Shown: positions 23,363 through 32,240 of the stretch, piece after piece
Layout of the letters: each line of letters starts with the position of its first letter
How positions within the stretch are numbered: position 1 is the first letter of the stretch
Assembly: GCA_029567325.1 (NCBI GenBank)
Contig: JAKQLF010000254.1
Location: 1-32,240, forward strand
Length of the DNA stretch: 32,240 nucleotides
Direction: 5' to 3'
DNA from: Bacteroidota bacterium
GTDB taxonomy: Bacteria > Bacteroidota > Bacteroidia > Chitinophagales > Saprospiraceae
Position numbers and translations under genes: made by a program
Notes under the pieces: generated by a model
Seen by the model: the letters and a program-made list of their open reading frames with translations, nothing else
The model's database searches: none
Told to the model about the DNA's origin: nothing

Positions 23363-26203
23363 ATGGCTGATTCCCCCATTTATACAGAGCTCGATCACAT
23401 CCACGTGATCGGAGCCAAAGAAAATAACCTCAAAGACATATCCATCAAAATACCTCGCGATAAGTTGGTGGTTATCACAGGATTAAGTGGTAGTGGCAAG
23501 TCTTCATTGGCTTTCGACACCATCTATGCTGAGGGTCAACGGCGGTACATGGAGACGTTTTCTGCGTATGCAAGGCAATTTCTCGGCAATATGGATCGTC
23601 CTGAAGTGGAGAAAATTGATGGGCTCAGTCCGGTAATTTCGATCGAACAAAAAACTACAGCTTGGAATCCTCGCTCTACCGTGGGAACTACAACTGAAAT
23701 TTATGATTTTCTGCGACTCCTTTTTGCTCGAATTGGTGAGGCCTATTCTCACACGACGGGTAAAAGAATGATCAAATACACAGAGGAAGCCATCATTGAT
23801 CATATTTATTCCCACTTTCAAGGAAAGAAAATTGTCATTTTAGCGCCTGTTGTACGTGGGCGTAAAGGCCATTATCGGGAGCTTTTTGATCAAACTCGCA
23901 AAAAGGGCTACACCAAAGTGCGGGTCGATGGCGTCATCGTAGATTTGGAAGAAAATTATCAGGTTGACCGTTTCAAAACGCACGATATTGAAGTAGTCAT
24001 CGATCGCATAAAAGTCGAGACCGATAAAAGGGCAAGGATCAGTTCTTCTTTATCCACCGCATTCAGAATGGGCAACGATTTGATCTTTGTCCTCAATCTG
24101 GACGACGACATTGTGGCACCTTTTTCCAAACAATTGATGGACCCGGACTCTGGGGTTTCTTACGAAGAACCGTCGCCAAACAGTTTTTCATTCAACTCTC
24201 CATATGGCAGTTGTGAAACGTGTAAAGGACTTGGTGAAACTTTTGAGGCTGATCTCAAACTCGTAATTCCAGATCCTAGCAAAAGCATCAATGAAGAAGG
24301 CATCAAGCCATTTGGTGCTGTGCGCGACAACACCACTTTTGCACAACTGAAAGCCATTGCCAAAAAGTTTAAATTTTCATTCAGCGATCCAGTGGAGTCC
24401 ATTCCTAAAGAAGCTTTGGAAGTAATTCTAAATGGCGGCGACAGTACTTTCGGCGGCAAATACGACTACATACCCCACGATTATGTGTACAATTTGGGAG
24501 AAAAAGGTCTCCTCAATATGTTGAAATCATGGTACGAAGAAACTACTTCTGAAAAAATAAGAATTTGGGCTGAAGAATTTATGACTGTAGTGACTTGTCC
24601 CACCTGTGATGGTTACAGGCTCAAACGAGATTCACTATATTTCAAACTTGGTGGAAAACACATCGGGCAATTGGCTCAAATGGACATCAGTGACTTACGT
24701 GTGTTTATTGGTGGATTACCTCAACATTTGGACGAGAAACAAAAAGCAATCTCCGCAGAAATTCTGAAAGAAATTGCCATGCGTCTCGATTTTCTATTGG
24801 AAGTCGGCCTCGATTATCTTTCTCTGGATCGGCCAACAAGAACACTCAGTGGAGGTGAATCGCAAAGAACGAGATTGGCCACACAAATTGGTAGTCAGCT
24901 CACAGGCATCACCTACATCATGGATGAGCCAAGTATTGGTTTGCACCAACGCGACAACCATCGACTCATCAAAGCTTTGAAAAATCTCACTGAAATAGGG
25001 AATTCTGTTTTGGTGGTAGAACACGACAAAGACATCATGCTGGCCTCCGATTATTTGATTGATATGGGCCCAGGAGCTGGTTTACATGGCGGCGGTATTG
25101 TGGCAGAAGGAACTCCGGAAGAATTCATGAAATTGGAAAGCACTACTGCTGATTATTTGGCGGATCGAATAAAGATTGAAATTCCTAAAAAAAGACGCAA
25201 AGGAAATGGGCATTTTTTGAAATTGAATGGGGCGAAAGGTCACAATCTGAAGGATGTTTCGATCGAAATTCCTCTTGGAACATTGGTTTTGGTAACGGGT
25301 GTTTCCGGAAGCGGAAAGTCTTCTTTGATCAACGAAACGCTCTACCCTATTTTGCGTAAACATTTTTATAATAGTTTGCAAAAGCCGCTGGAATATGAAA
25401 GTATTGAAGGTTTGGAACATTTGGACAAAGTCATAGAAATTGACCAGTCACCCATTGGCCGAACACCTAGATCCAATCCAGCAACATACATTGGTGTTTT
25501 TGACGACATCCGGAAAATATTTGCAACACACCCTGAAGCCAAAATCCGAGGATATAAACCAGGTAGATTTTCTTTCAATGTATCAGGTGGTAGATGTGAA
25601 ACCTGTCAAGGTGCCGGTAGAAAGGTCATTGAAATGAATTTTCTGCCTGATGTGCTCGTAGATTGTGAAACTTGTATGGGCAAAAGGTATAATCGAGAGA
25701 CCTTAGAAATACTATTTAAAGGAAAATCGATCTCTGATATTTTGGAAATGAGCGTTGAAGAAGCTGCACCATTTTTTGAAAACATTCCAAATATTTACCG
25801 AAAACTTAAAACGCTGGACAGCGTCGGTTTGGGTTACATCACGCTCGGCCAACAAGCCACTACCCTATCTGGAGGCGAAGCACAAAGGGTAAAACTATCT
25901 GAAGAACTTTCAAAAAAAGACACTGGAAATACCATTTACATTTTAGACGAGCCTACCACAGGTTTGCACTTTCAAGACATCAAACACTTGATAGAAGTGC
26001 TCGACCGACTTGTCAACAAAGGCAATACGGTCATTGTCATAGAGCACAACATGGACGTCATCAAAGTAGCTGATTATGTGATTGATGTAGGACCAGAAGC
26101 AGGAAGAAATGGTGGAAATATTGTATTCCAAGGTTCACCAGAAAAACTGATCAAAATAAAAAATAGCCATACAGCTACTTATTTGAAAGCAGAGTTTAGG
26201 TAA
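23363..26203 (+). CDS. uvrA: Excinuclease ABC subunit A
   Basis: UvrA recognises DNA damage and loads UvrB in nucleotide excision repair. The 946-residue protein has both ATPase modules. Walker A is GLSGSGKSS (40-48) in the first and GVSGSGKSS in the second. The ABC signatures are TLSGGESQRTRLA and TLSGGEAQRVKL. The Walker B/switch segments are YIMDEPSIGLHQRD and YILDEPTTGLHFQD. CxxC pairs are seen in CETCKG, CPTCDG, CETCQG and CETCMG. The length and layout are those of a normal housekeeping copy. It stands alone, convergent with the lipoprotein gene downstream. Confidence 0.98.
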   Translation: MADSPIYTELDHIHVIGAKENNLKDISIKIPRDKLVVITGLSGSGKSSLAFDTIYAEGQRRYMETFSAYARQFLGNMDRPEVEKIDGLSPVISIEQKTTAWNPRSTVGTTTEIYDFLRLLFARIGEAYSHTTGKRMIKYTEEAIIDHIYSHFQGKKIVILAPVVRGRKGHYRELFDQTRKKGYTKVRVDGVIVDLEENYQVDRFKTHDIEVVIDRIKVETDKRARISSSLSTAFRMGNDLIFVLNLDDDIVAPFSKQLMDPDSGVSYEEPSPNSFSFNSPYGSCETCKGLGETFEADLKLVIPDPSKSINEEGIKPFGAVRDNTTFAQLKAIAKKFKFSFSDPVESIPKEALEVILNGGDSTFGGKYDYIPHDYVYNLGEKGLLNMLKSWYEETTSEKIRIWAEEFMTVVTCPTCDGYRLKRDSLYFKLGGKHIGQLAQMDISDLRVFIGGLPQHLDEKQKAISAEILKEIAMRLDFLLEVGLDYLSLDRPTRTLSGGESQRTRLATQIGSQLTGITYIMDEPSIGLHQRDNHRLIKALKNLTEIGNSVLVVEHDKDIMLASDYLIDMGPGAGLHGGGIVAEGTPEEFMKLESTTADYLADRIKIEIPKKRRKGNGHFLKLNGAKGHNLKDVSIEIPLGTLVLVTGVSGSGKSSLINETLYPILRKHFYNSLQKPLEYESIEGLEHLDKVIEIDQSPIGRTPRSNPATYIGVFDDIRKIFATHPEAKIRGYKPGRFSFNVSGGRCETCQGAGRKVIEMNFLPDVLVDCETCMGKRYNRETLEILFKGKSISDILEMSVEEAAPFFENIPNIYRKLKTLDSVGLGYITLGQQATTLSGGEAQRVKLSEELSKKDTGNTIYILDEPTTGLHFQDIKHLIEVLDRLVNKGNTVIVIEHNMDVIKVADYVIDVGPEAGRNGGNIVFQGSPEKLIKIKNSHTATYLKAEFR

Positions 26204-26381
26204 ATAGAGTTCAAAAGAAATTTTAAATAATTCTATGGACGAAAGCAGAAAGACGAAAGAAGAAAGATAAAAGCTGTTTTTAGAATCCATAAGAGGTTTT
26301 AAAAGGCTTTTTCATTCCTTTTTTTCTTAGGATCTATTAAATAATGAGGTACATTTCACGACTTTTTAAATTGGCCGTTGG

Positions 26382-26429
26382 GATTTTGTCATGATTTTTG
26401 GAAGCTTCGCCAAAAATCCCGCCAAAATC
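26382..26429. terminator. Nested hairpin between convergent uvrA and lipoprotein genes
   Basis: An inner 9-bp perfect stem, GATTTTTGG (26393-26401) with CCAAAAATC (26410-26418), is enclosed by an outer 7-bp stem, GATTTTG (26382-26388) with CAAAATC (26423-26429). It lies between converging genes and may stop transcription in both directions, although no long T run follows it. Confidence 0.4.
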
Positions 26430-26450
26430 ATATTCACTTTTCATTTTTTG

Positions 26451-26497
26451 CCATGGACTTCATCCATGGTTATTAATATTTTACCCCTCTGGGGTAA
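26451..26497. repeat. Paired-hairpin (REP-like) element
   Basis: Two perfect 7-bp hairpins are CCATGGA-CTTCA-TCCATGG (26451-26469) and TTACCCC-TCT-GGGGTAA (26481-26497). TTATTAATATT joins them. It lies at the 3' end of the lipoprotein gene. Such doublets are common intergenic repeats in Bacteroidota. The remaining bases of 26204-26505 hold no gene. Confidence 0.6.
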
Positions 26498-26505
26498 TTT
26501 GTTGA

Positions 26506-27549
26506 TTACTTTTTACGCTTTTTCCATGATTCAGGGACTTGGAAATGTGTGCCTGGAAGACCTAACTTAAGTGCTTGTCTTTCTGTTCTTTCAATTAAAT
26601 CATAAACTCGATTGGCCTCTACTTCATTGGTTTCTTCGGCTATCAAGAGCGCTGCATAATTCTTAGATTGCTCAAAAGCATCCATCCAATAATAAGCCAT
26701 GGAAATATTGAATAAACAAGCATATCTGATAAAACTTTCGTCAGATTCGTTGTATTCAGGTAGTTTTTTGATCCAAAATTCAATGGCAGGCTGTATTTTT
26801 TTGCGGTATTTTTCAGTATTGTCGGACTTCAATTGATTGAAAGCGGCTTTGACAATTTTGTTATTGGAATAGAATTTTTTGAAATCCCGATGATTTTCGT
26901 CCTTGATGATCCTGAAATCAACACTACTGGTAGCTTCCAAGAAGCCAAAATGTTGATTTATTTCAGTATTGATGGCCTCAAAACCAGATTTGATCAACGA
27001 ACTTTTGATTTCATTGACCTCCGTGTTTCCATTTTTAAACCACCATTCATCACATTCCTTGATGGTTTTGAAAGAGGAAGATTGATAGGTTTCTCTTTTA
27101 TCACGGTTCACGACAATTACTTCGTCTAATAAACTAGAATCTGGACGGTAGATGCGATAAGAAACTAGGTTACTGTAAGCAAGCTCCCGCTGATAAACAT
27201 CAAAAGGAATACCGTTTTTATCCATCCGAGTGCTGGTTTTCATGCCTTTATCATAAAAGTAACCCGTACCTACGTACATGCTGATCATGACATCTGGTGA
27301 CTTAGAAACTTCTTTAAAACCCTTGAGATTTACCTTGTTTTTAAGACTTGCGAAACTATTCCCCAAAGCGTAAAGCTCTTGTATGTTTTTTCGGTCGATA
27401 TCCAATGAATATGTGCGAACTGAATCTCCCAATTTCTCTTGAGGGAGTTTGATAAAAGGCGCTTTCACGACTAAGTCAGCATATCCTGATCTAAAACAAG
27501 ATGACAATAGCAAAGCCATAAATATCAATAGGAAAAAATGCTTTAACAT
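26506..27549 (-). CDS. Lipoprotein of unknown function
   Basis: The N-terminus MLKHFFLLIFMALLLSSCF has a lipobox (LSSC), so the mature protein should be lipid-anchored in the periplasm or outer membrane. The N-terminal part (about 25-190) could be a DUF4136-like beta domain. The C-terminal part is helical and may be TPR-like (FIRYACLFNISMAYYWMDAFEQSKNYAALLIAEE). I chose the ATG at 27549 because it gives a compact signal sequence; 27567 is an alternative. It follows the LptF/LptG-type permease gene by about 50 bases on the same strand. The function is unknown. Confidence 0.75.
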   Translation of the reverse strand: MLKHFFLLIFMALLLSSCFRSGYADLVVKAPFIKLPQEKLGDSVRTYSLDIDRKNIQELYALGNSFASLKNKVNLKGFKEVSKSPDVMISMYVGTGYFYDKGMKTSTRMDKNGIPFDVYQRELAYSNLVSYRIYRPDSSLLDEVIVVNRDKRETYQSSSFKTIKECDEWWFKNGNTEVNEIKSSLIKSGFEAINTEINQHFGFLEATSSVDFRIIKDENHRDFKKFYSNNKIVKAAFNQLKSDNTEKYRKKIQPAIEFWIKKLPEYNESDESFIRYACLFNISMAYYWMDAFEQSKNYAALLIAEETNEVEANRVYDLIERTERQALKLGLPGTHFQVPESWKKRKK

Positions 27550-27598
27550 GTTTGTTTTTAATCTCATTACATCTCAAGATAACCTTAAAATCAATCTT

Positions 27599-28687
27599 TT
27601 ATTTTTGGGCTCTTAAATATAAATAGTAAGCAACGAAACTAAAAACTATATTAGGAACCCATACTCCAACTGAAGCAGGAATGGAAAGGTTGCTGGCAAA
27701 GGTGATCGAGAACTTTGAAATAATGACAAAAGCTGCACCAATGATGATGCCCATGGCCAGGTGAAAACCCATTCCACCTCTCACTTTACGTGATGCAACA
27801 CTCACCCCAATGATCGTGAGGATGATGATGGTAAAAGGATCTGCAGTTCTGCGATATAATTCAATGACATATTTCTTGGCCGTGTCCATACCTTTGGCTC
27901 TTTCGCCAGCAATGAAGGCTCTCAGTTCAGAAGTGGAAAGCATTTCCATTTGCCTACTGTATCTTACAAAATCATCTGGTTTGAATGGATATTTTACCAA
28001 CTTTTGAGTATCGGGAAACATGATCAGATTTTCCCTCAAACTGTCGATGGTATGAATTTCATAATTGATCATGCGCCATTTTCCGCTATCTGGCAAATAA
28101 GTAAGCCGTTCTGCCTTGAGAATTTCAACTAGTTTATTGTTTTTGAATGTCTCTACCCGGAAGTTATATGCTGTACTATCCCTGGAGCTAAACATTCTGA
28201 AATATGCCTTTTCATTAGGCGAAATATAAAAGTGTTGATCTGCAGCTACGGTCGATTTGGCCGTTCGCCGAATGTATTCTGACTCAAATTCATTTTTTAT
28301 CCGATTGCTATTGGGAATGAGGTAATTGTTGCCCAACCATAATAAAACAGATAGAAAGATTGCTGCGACGAAATAGGGCCTTAATAATCGATCGTAACTA
28401 ACTCCGGCAGCTAAAATGGAAACAATTTCTGATTCTCTGGCAAGCCTACTCGTAAAAAATATCACTGCCAATAGTGCAAATAAAGGCCAAAGCAAACCAT
28501 TGATCCAAGGAATAAAGTTGAGGTAGTAATCCTTTATGATGTGCCCAACGGTAGTATCTGCAGCTAAAAACTTATCTACTTTTTCAAAAAAATCGATGCA
28601 AATGGCAATCAGTGTGATCATTAAAATGGTGAAAGCAAATGTCACCAAGTAATTTTTTATGATGTACCAATCTAGTTTTTTCAGCAA
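27599..28687 (-). CDS. LptF/LptG-family lipopolysaccharide export permease
   Basis: The 362-residue protein has the YjgP/YjgQ layout. There are transmembrane helices at about 12-32, 55-80 and 100-120 (KNYLVTFAFTILMI, NGLLWPLFALLAVIFFTSRLARESEIVSILAAGVS). A periplasmic beta-jellyroll domain follows (about 125-250), then three C-terminal helices from about 285. The SRLARESEIVSILAAG segment is the conserved coupling region contacting the LptB ATPase. These permeases extract lipopolysaccharide from the inner membrane. Which of LptF or LptG it represents cannot be settled, since Bacteroidota often scatter the two. Confidence 0.9.
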   Translation of the reverse strand: MLKKLDWYIIKNYLVTFAFTILMITLIAICIDFFEKVDKFLAADTTVGHIIKDYYLNFIPWINGLLWPLFALLAVIFFTSRLARESEIVSILAAGVSYDRLLRPYFVAAIFLSVLLWLGNNYLIPNSNRIKNEFESEYIRRTAKSTVAADQHFYISPNEKAYFRMFSSRDSTAYNFRVETFKNNKLVEILKAERLTYLPDSGKWRMINYEIHTIDSLRENLIMFPDTQKLVKYPFKPDDFVRYSRQMEMLSTSELRAFIAGERAKGMDTAKKYVIELYRRTADPFTIIILTIIGVSVASRKVRGGMGFHLAMGIIIGAAFVIISKFSITFASNLSIPASVGVWVPNIVFSFVAYYLYLRAQK

Positions 28688-28783
28688 TGGATTTATGTAT
28701 TATATCTTTCAAAAATAGTTAATAATGGCAAATTTCTAAATTTCCTGAGCATCTACCTAGTTGCAAAGTGGATTGCTTTATGA

Positions 28784-29791
28784 TTATTGTTTGAATGCTA
28801 TAAGGACTTTAGTAAACTCATCAATTAATTCCTTACCACCTGGGGAAAATTGATCATATTTTTTTGATTCGAATGCTTCTGCTGCCAAAGCAAAATTATC
28901 TGCCATGATCTCATCGGGATGGATGATGTACTGTGTATTGTCCTTTATTTTTTCAAAAAAACCTTCCATAGATTTCAAAGCAGCAGGAATAGTGTCAACC
29001 CTTCCGTCAACTGCGATGTCATAAAAATCGAAATTGATATAATCAAAAAATGCAGGCGATGAAGAGGTATATTTTGGAAATTTGGAAGTCAATATAGGAA
29101 TCACCAAATCTTCTTGCAGTTTGATGGCATAATCATAGTTTGCACCATCGGGATTGGTCAAAACTTTGCTGGAAAGTGCTTCATCAAACTTTAATTTTAT
29201 GCCATGACTTTCAAATCCTATGAGGCCATAGGCAGATTTTCTCAAGCCTGGATATTTTCTTGAAAGAATGTGCCACAGCTCATGATACATGGTTGTGATG
29301 TTGGATTTCCAATCTTTTTTGAATGCATCTTCTGGAATAAAAATGGTATTTTCTCTTGTATAAAAAGTACCTGCACCATAATGATCCAGCTTTATTTTCA
29401 CAATGTTGACTTCATCAATCAATAATGCTGGATTGAGCAACTCAAGTCCTTTCTTCACATAAAAAAACATAGAATCCACGTAAGCTTTGTCCGCCGCGTT
29501 TGGATTACTTACTTGTGTTTTCAGAAAAGGAATAAATGCTTTTAATGCGGATGACCTATCTTTAAAACCTTCAGATTTTTTCATTTGAATGGACATTTCT
29601 AGCGCTGAAATTTGATCAAAATAATGATCGGACTTGTCTGTTGTTATCAGTTCAGCTGCTCGCGTACTATCTACCAAGGTTACTTTGAAAATTGGTTTTG
29701 TCTCTGCCTTAGCGGCCTTACAAGCAATACCAAAATAAACCAGTAATACCCCAAAAAATAGGACAAAAAAGCTCTTCTTAAATGATTGCAT
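28784..29791 (-). CDS. Lipoprotein with an HExxH zinc-protease motif
   Basis: A signal sequence ending FGIAC predicts a lipid-anchored, 335-residue periplasmic or surface protein. TTMYHELWHILSRKYPG carries an HExxH motif (H170, E171, H174). A downstream HPDEIMADNFALAAEAF could supply the third zinc ligand. No prepro region is obvious. The gene begins 17 bases after the tex stop and may be cotranscribed with it. The family is not recognised. Peptidase activity is inferred from the motif alone. Confidence 0.7.
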   Translation of the reverse strand: MQSFKKSFFVLFFGVLLVYFGIACKAAKAETKPIFKVTLVDSTRAAELITTDKSDHYFDQISALEMSIQMKKSEGFKDRSSALKAFIPFLKTQVSNPNAADKAYVDSMFFYVKKGLELLNPALLIDEVNIVKIKLDHYGAGTFYTRENTIFIPEDAFKKDWKSNITTMYHELWHILSRKYPGLRKSAYGLIGFESHGIKLKFDEALSSKVLTNPDGANYDYAIKLQEDLVIPILTSKFPKYTSSSPAFFDYINFDFYDIAVDGRVDTIPAALKSMEGFFEKIKDNTQYIIHPDEIMADNFALAAEAFESKKYDQFSPGGKELIDEFTKVLIAFKQ

Positions 29792-29808
29792 GGTTGATAT
29801 TTTATTGA

Positions 29809-31944
29809 TTATGAAGGTTTTCCTACTTGTTTAAGGCTCAAATTTATACGATTGCGAGGTAAATCCAAAGCTATAATTTTCACGGTCATACTTTGTCCTA
29901 GTTTTAAAACTTCTGCGGGGTCTGAAATGAAGGTATTTGATATTTCAGAAATATGCAATAAGCCATTTTCCTTAATGCCAATATCTACGAAAGCGCCAAA
30001 TTTGGTAATATTATTTACAATGCCTGGTAGTTCCATGCCGACATAAAGATCTTCGCTACTTTTCACTGCTTTGGAAAATGAAAATGATTTGGCACTTCCT
30101 CGTGGGTCATGGCCTGGCATCTGCAACTCTTTAGCAATGTCTTTCAAGGTAGGCATACCAAATTTATTGTCTACATATTTTTCCAGCTGCACCTTGGCAA
30201 GGATTTCCTTCTTGCCAATAATGTCATCTGTTTTTATTCCAAGGTCTTTGGCAATTCTGTGCACTACTTCGTAGGACTCGGGGTGAACACCAGTATTATC
30301 CAAAGCACTTTTGCCGTCTCTTATTCGGAGAAAACCTACACTTTGTTCATAAGCTTTTGGGCCGAGTCTAGGCACTTTCAACAATTCTTCTCTTTTGGCA
30401 AAAGCACCAACTTTAAAACGATAATCAACAATATTTTGCGCCAAGGTGGGTCCAAGGCCAGAAATATATTGCAACAAATGGCTGCTAGCGGTATTGAGGT
30501 CTACACCTACTTGATTGACCGCATTGATCACCGTCTGATCCAATCCTTCCTTTAGTTTTCCCTGATCGACGTCGTGTTGATATTGTCCTACACCTATGGA
30601 TTTTGCATCAATTTTCACCAGTTCTGCCAAGGGATCCATGAGGCGCCGACCTATGCTGATAGAGCCTCTTACTGTTGCGTCCAAATTAGGAAATTCGTCT
30701 CGACCAGTTTTTGAAGCAGAGTAAATAGATGCCCCGCTTTCTGAAACCACAAAAACATCAATCGGTGTATTTAAATGCTCAATTACCTGATCAACAAATG
30801 CTTTGGTTTCTCTTGAGGCTGTACCATTTCCAATTGCAATTGCTTCAATATCAAATTTTTCGATCAAATACTTTAATTGTTTCCCTGCTTGTGCACTTTC
30901 ATTTTGAGGAGGATTGGGGTATATGGTTTCATGATGAATCAGATCAGCAGTTGCAGAAAGACAAACCAATTTACAACCGGTTTTGAAGCCTGGATCAAGG
31001 GCAAGCACCGGTTTACTGCCTAAGGGAGCAGTTAGCAATAGTTGCTTCAAATTATTGCAAAAAACAGCAATGGCTTCTTTATCTGCTTTTTCTTTATAAT
31101 TGGATAAAACAGCATTTTCGACTGATGGAAGTAAAAGTCTTTGGAGCCCATCTTTCACAGCTTCTTTGATTAGATCTGAAGCTGGCCCATGTGATTTTAC
31201 GATCCGCTCTTGAATTTTCGAAATCAAGACTTCTTCATCTGCGTCTACTTTTACTCTGAGAAATCCTTCTTCTTTACCTCTCATCATGGCCAAAAAACGA
31301 TGTGAAGGGCACTTAACCAATGCTTCTGAAAATTCGAAATAATCTTGATAATCTGTGGCTGCCTCTTTTTTAGTTCCAACAACCTTACTGGTAATTTTAC
31401 CAAATCGCGTATTCTGGTTGCGCAAATACTCTCTGTTGTTTGGGTTTTCGCTGACCCATTCTGCGATGATGTCCTTGGCCCCAGCCAATGCTTCTGCCAC
31501 GGTGATTACATCATCATTTAAAAACCTTTTTGCATCGTCCAGCGGATTGGATCTCTGGGCCATAATTAGTTTTGCCAGGCCCTCTAAACCTTTTTCTTTG
31601 GCGATATCTCCACGAGTTTTCTTTCTCTTTTTGTAAGGAAGATATAGGTCTTCCAAGACTATTTTATCTTCACATTTAAGGATGGTTTGCTTCAACTCTT
31701 CTGTCAACAAACCACTTTCTGCAATAGCCGATAGAATGGTTTGTTTGCGCTCTTCCAAGGTATCAAAATCTTTCTTGGTATCAACTATTTTGGCTATGTC
31801 TACTTCATCCAATTGCCCAGTTACTTCTTTTCTATACCTTGCCAAAAAAGGAATGGTTGCCCCTTCATCAGTCAATTTGATGACATTCACAACCGATTTA
31901 TACGGTAAGCCCGTTTGTTGAGCTACTTTCTGTAATATATCCAA
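29809..31944 (-). CDS. tex: Tex-family RNA-binding transcription accessory protein
   Basis: Tex proteins bind nucleic acid through an S1 domain and influence transcription and RNA handling. Seen in order in the 711-residue chain are the N-terminal helical Tex domain (IPFLARYRKEVTGQLDE, DLYLPYKKRKKTRGDIA), the YqgF RNase H-like core (VLALDPGFKTGCKL, then VVSESGASIYSAS), helix-hairpin-helix segments (ISGLGPTLAQNIVDYR, VPRLGPKAYEQSVGFLRI) and the C-terminal S1 domain (GMELPGIVNNITKFGAFVDIGIKENGLLHISEIS). It is a normal full-length copy. Confidence 0.96.
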   Translation of the reverse strand: MDILQKVAQQTGLPYKSVVNVIKLTDEGATIPFLARYRKEVTGQLDEVDIAKIVDTKKDFDTLEERKQTILSAIAESGLLTEELKQTILKCEDKIVLEDLYLPYKKRKKTRGDIAKEKGLEGLAKLIMAQRSNPLDDAKRFLNDDVITVAEALAGAKDIIAEWVSENPNNREYLRNQNTRFGKITSKVVGTKKEAATDYQDYFEFSEALVKCPSHRFLAMMRGKEEGFLRVKVDADEEVLISKIQERIVKSHGPASDLIKEAVKDGLQRLLLPSVENAVLSNYKEKADKEAIAVFCNNLKQLLLTAPLGSKPVLALDPGFKTGCKLVCLSATADLIHHETIYPNPPQNESAQAGKQLKYLIEKFDIEAIAIGNGTASRETKAFVDQVIEHLNTPIDVFVVSESGASIYSASKTGRDEFPNLDATVRGSISIGRRLMDPLAELVKIDAKSIGVGQYQHDVDQGKLKEGLDQTVINAVNQVGVDLNTASSHLLQYISGLGPTLAQNIVDYRFKVGAFAKREELLKVPRLGPKAYEQSVGFLRIRDGKSALDNTGVHPESYEVVHRIAKDLGIKTDDIIGKKEILAKVQLEKYVDNKFGMPTLKDIAKELQMPGHDPRGSAKSFSFSKAVKSSEDLYVGMELPGIVNNITKFGAFVDIGIKENGLLHISEISNTFISDPAEVLKLGQSMTVKIIALDLPRNRINLSLKQVGKPS

Positions 31945-32080
31945 ATGTACTTATTTTAATTAAGGCACAATGATACGATAGTTCGTAAAAATTGATGGTA
32001 AAAAGATGAATTCGGTTTTCTTTTATCATCTTCGATTTCCTTTTTTGAATCTTCCCACCAAATTCAAACTAGGAGATATT

Positions 32081-32138
32081 GGGCTAAAGCCCGAGTTGCG
32101 GGAGCATTTGTTTGCCACAGGCTAAAGCCAGCGGCAAA
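32081..32138. repeat. Intergenic nested hairpins
   Basis: GGGCTAAAGCCC (32081-32092) is a perfect palindrome. A second unit nests GGCTAAAGCC (32120-32129) inside TTTGCC (32111-32116) and GGCAAA (32133-32138). The two units share the GGCTAAAGCC core. No gene is visible from 31945 to the end of the window. Confidence 0.6.
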
Positions 32139-32240
32139 TGAGCAAATTGTCAACCAATGTTATGAATCTTTAAAAATTCTGAGATTATTACTCTGCAAAA
32201 AACTGATTGCTGACAAGTCGAAACAAAAAGCTGGTGGCTC

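Noticed and set aside
32081-32138. Second CRISPR array
   Set aside because: The repeated GGCTAAAGCC core is a short palindrome occurring twice at irregular spacing, not a direct repeat with spacers.

Overview
The window is AT-rich, densely coded bacterial DNA. It very probably comes from a Bacteroidota member, perhaps Saprospiria-like. The grounds are upstream boxes resembling TTG-N17-23-TAnnTTTG, few strong Shine-Dalgarno sites, the Bacteroidota style of the cas genes, and paired-hairpin intergenic repeats. The lineage is inferred from these features, not measured.

Bases 1-5582 hold a CRISPR adaptation island. The leader end of a 36-bp-repeat array runs off the left edge. It is followed by a minus-strand operon of cas1, an archaeo-eukaryotic-type primase-polymerase (CAPP-like) and cas2. 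Diverging from cas1 is a two-gene operon of a WYL regulator and a long prokaryotic Argonaute of 620 aa with an apparently intact DEDD catalytic set. The two operons leave from overlapping promoters.

Bases 6000-18150 hold a type III-A interference locus, all on the minus strand: cas6, an exported PD-(D/E)XK-like protein, cas10/csm1, csm2, csm3, csm4, csm5 with an unusual C-terminal extension, a CARF-HEPN RNase (csm6/csx1-like) and a CARF-adenosine deaminase (Cad1-like). Downstream, after a probable terminator, is a separately promoted pair: a tandem-repeat exported protein and a membrane-anchored trypsin-like protease. An 18-bp motif, TTGCA-N3-TATTTGCAAA, lies just upstream of cas1, of the repeat/protease pair and of cas6. 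I saw it nowhere else in the window. It suggests that the three units are co-regulated and that the protease pair belongs to the system.

Taken together, Cas10 would sense target RNA and make cyclic oligoadenylate, which would activate the HEPN RNase and the deaminase. Cas1, Cas2 and the primase-polymerase would acquire spacers. The Argonaute would be a second guided nuclease attached to the adaptation arm. This resembles the Marinitoga piezophila Ago/CAPP arrangement, but in a different phylum and with a different effector set.

Bases 18300-23150 are an accessory zone. It has two copies of a ~270-bp hairpin repeat, a CPBP protease gene broken by a 7-bp tandem duplication, an HxlR regulator, a run of small minus-strand genes separated by related hairpin elements (cassette-like), a nucleotidyltransferase remnant and a MazEF-type toxin-antitoxin pair. 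Bases 23363-31944 are housekeeping: uvrA, a lipoprotein, an LptF/LptG permease, an HExxH lipoprotein and tex.
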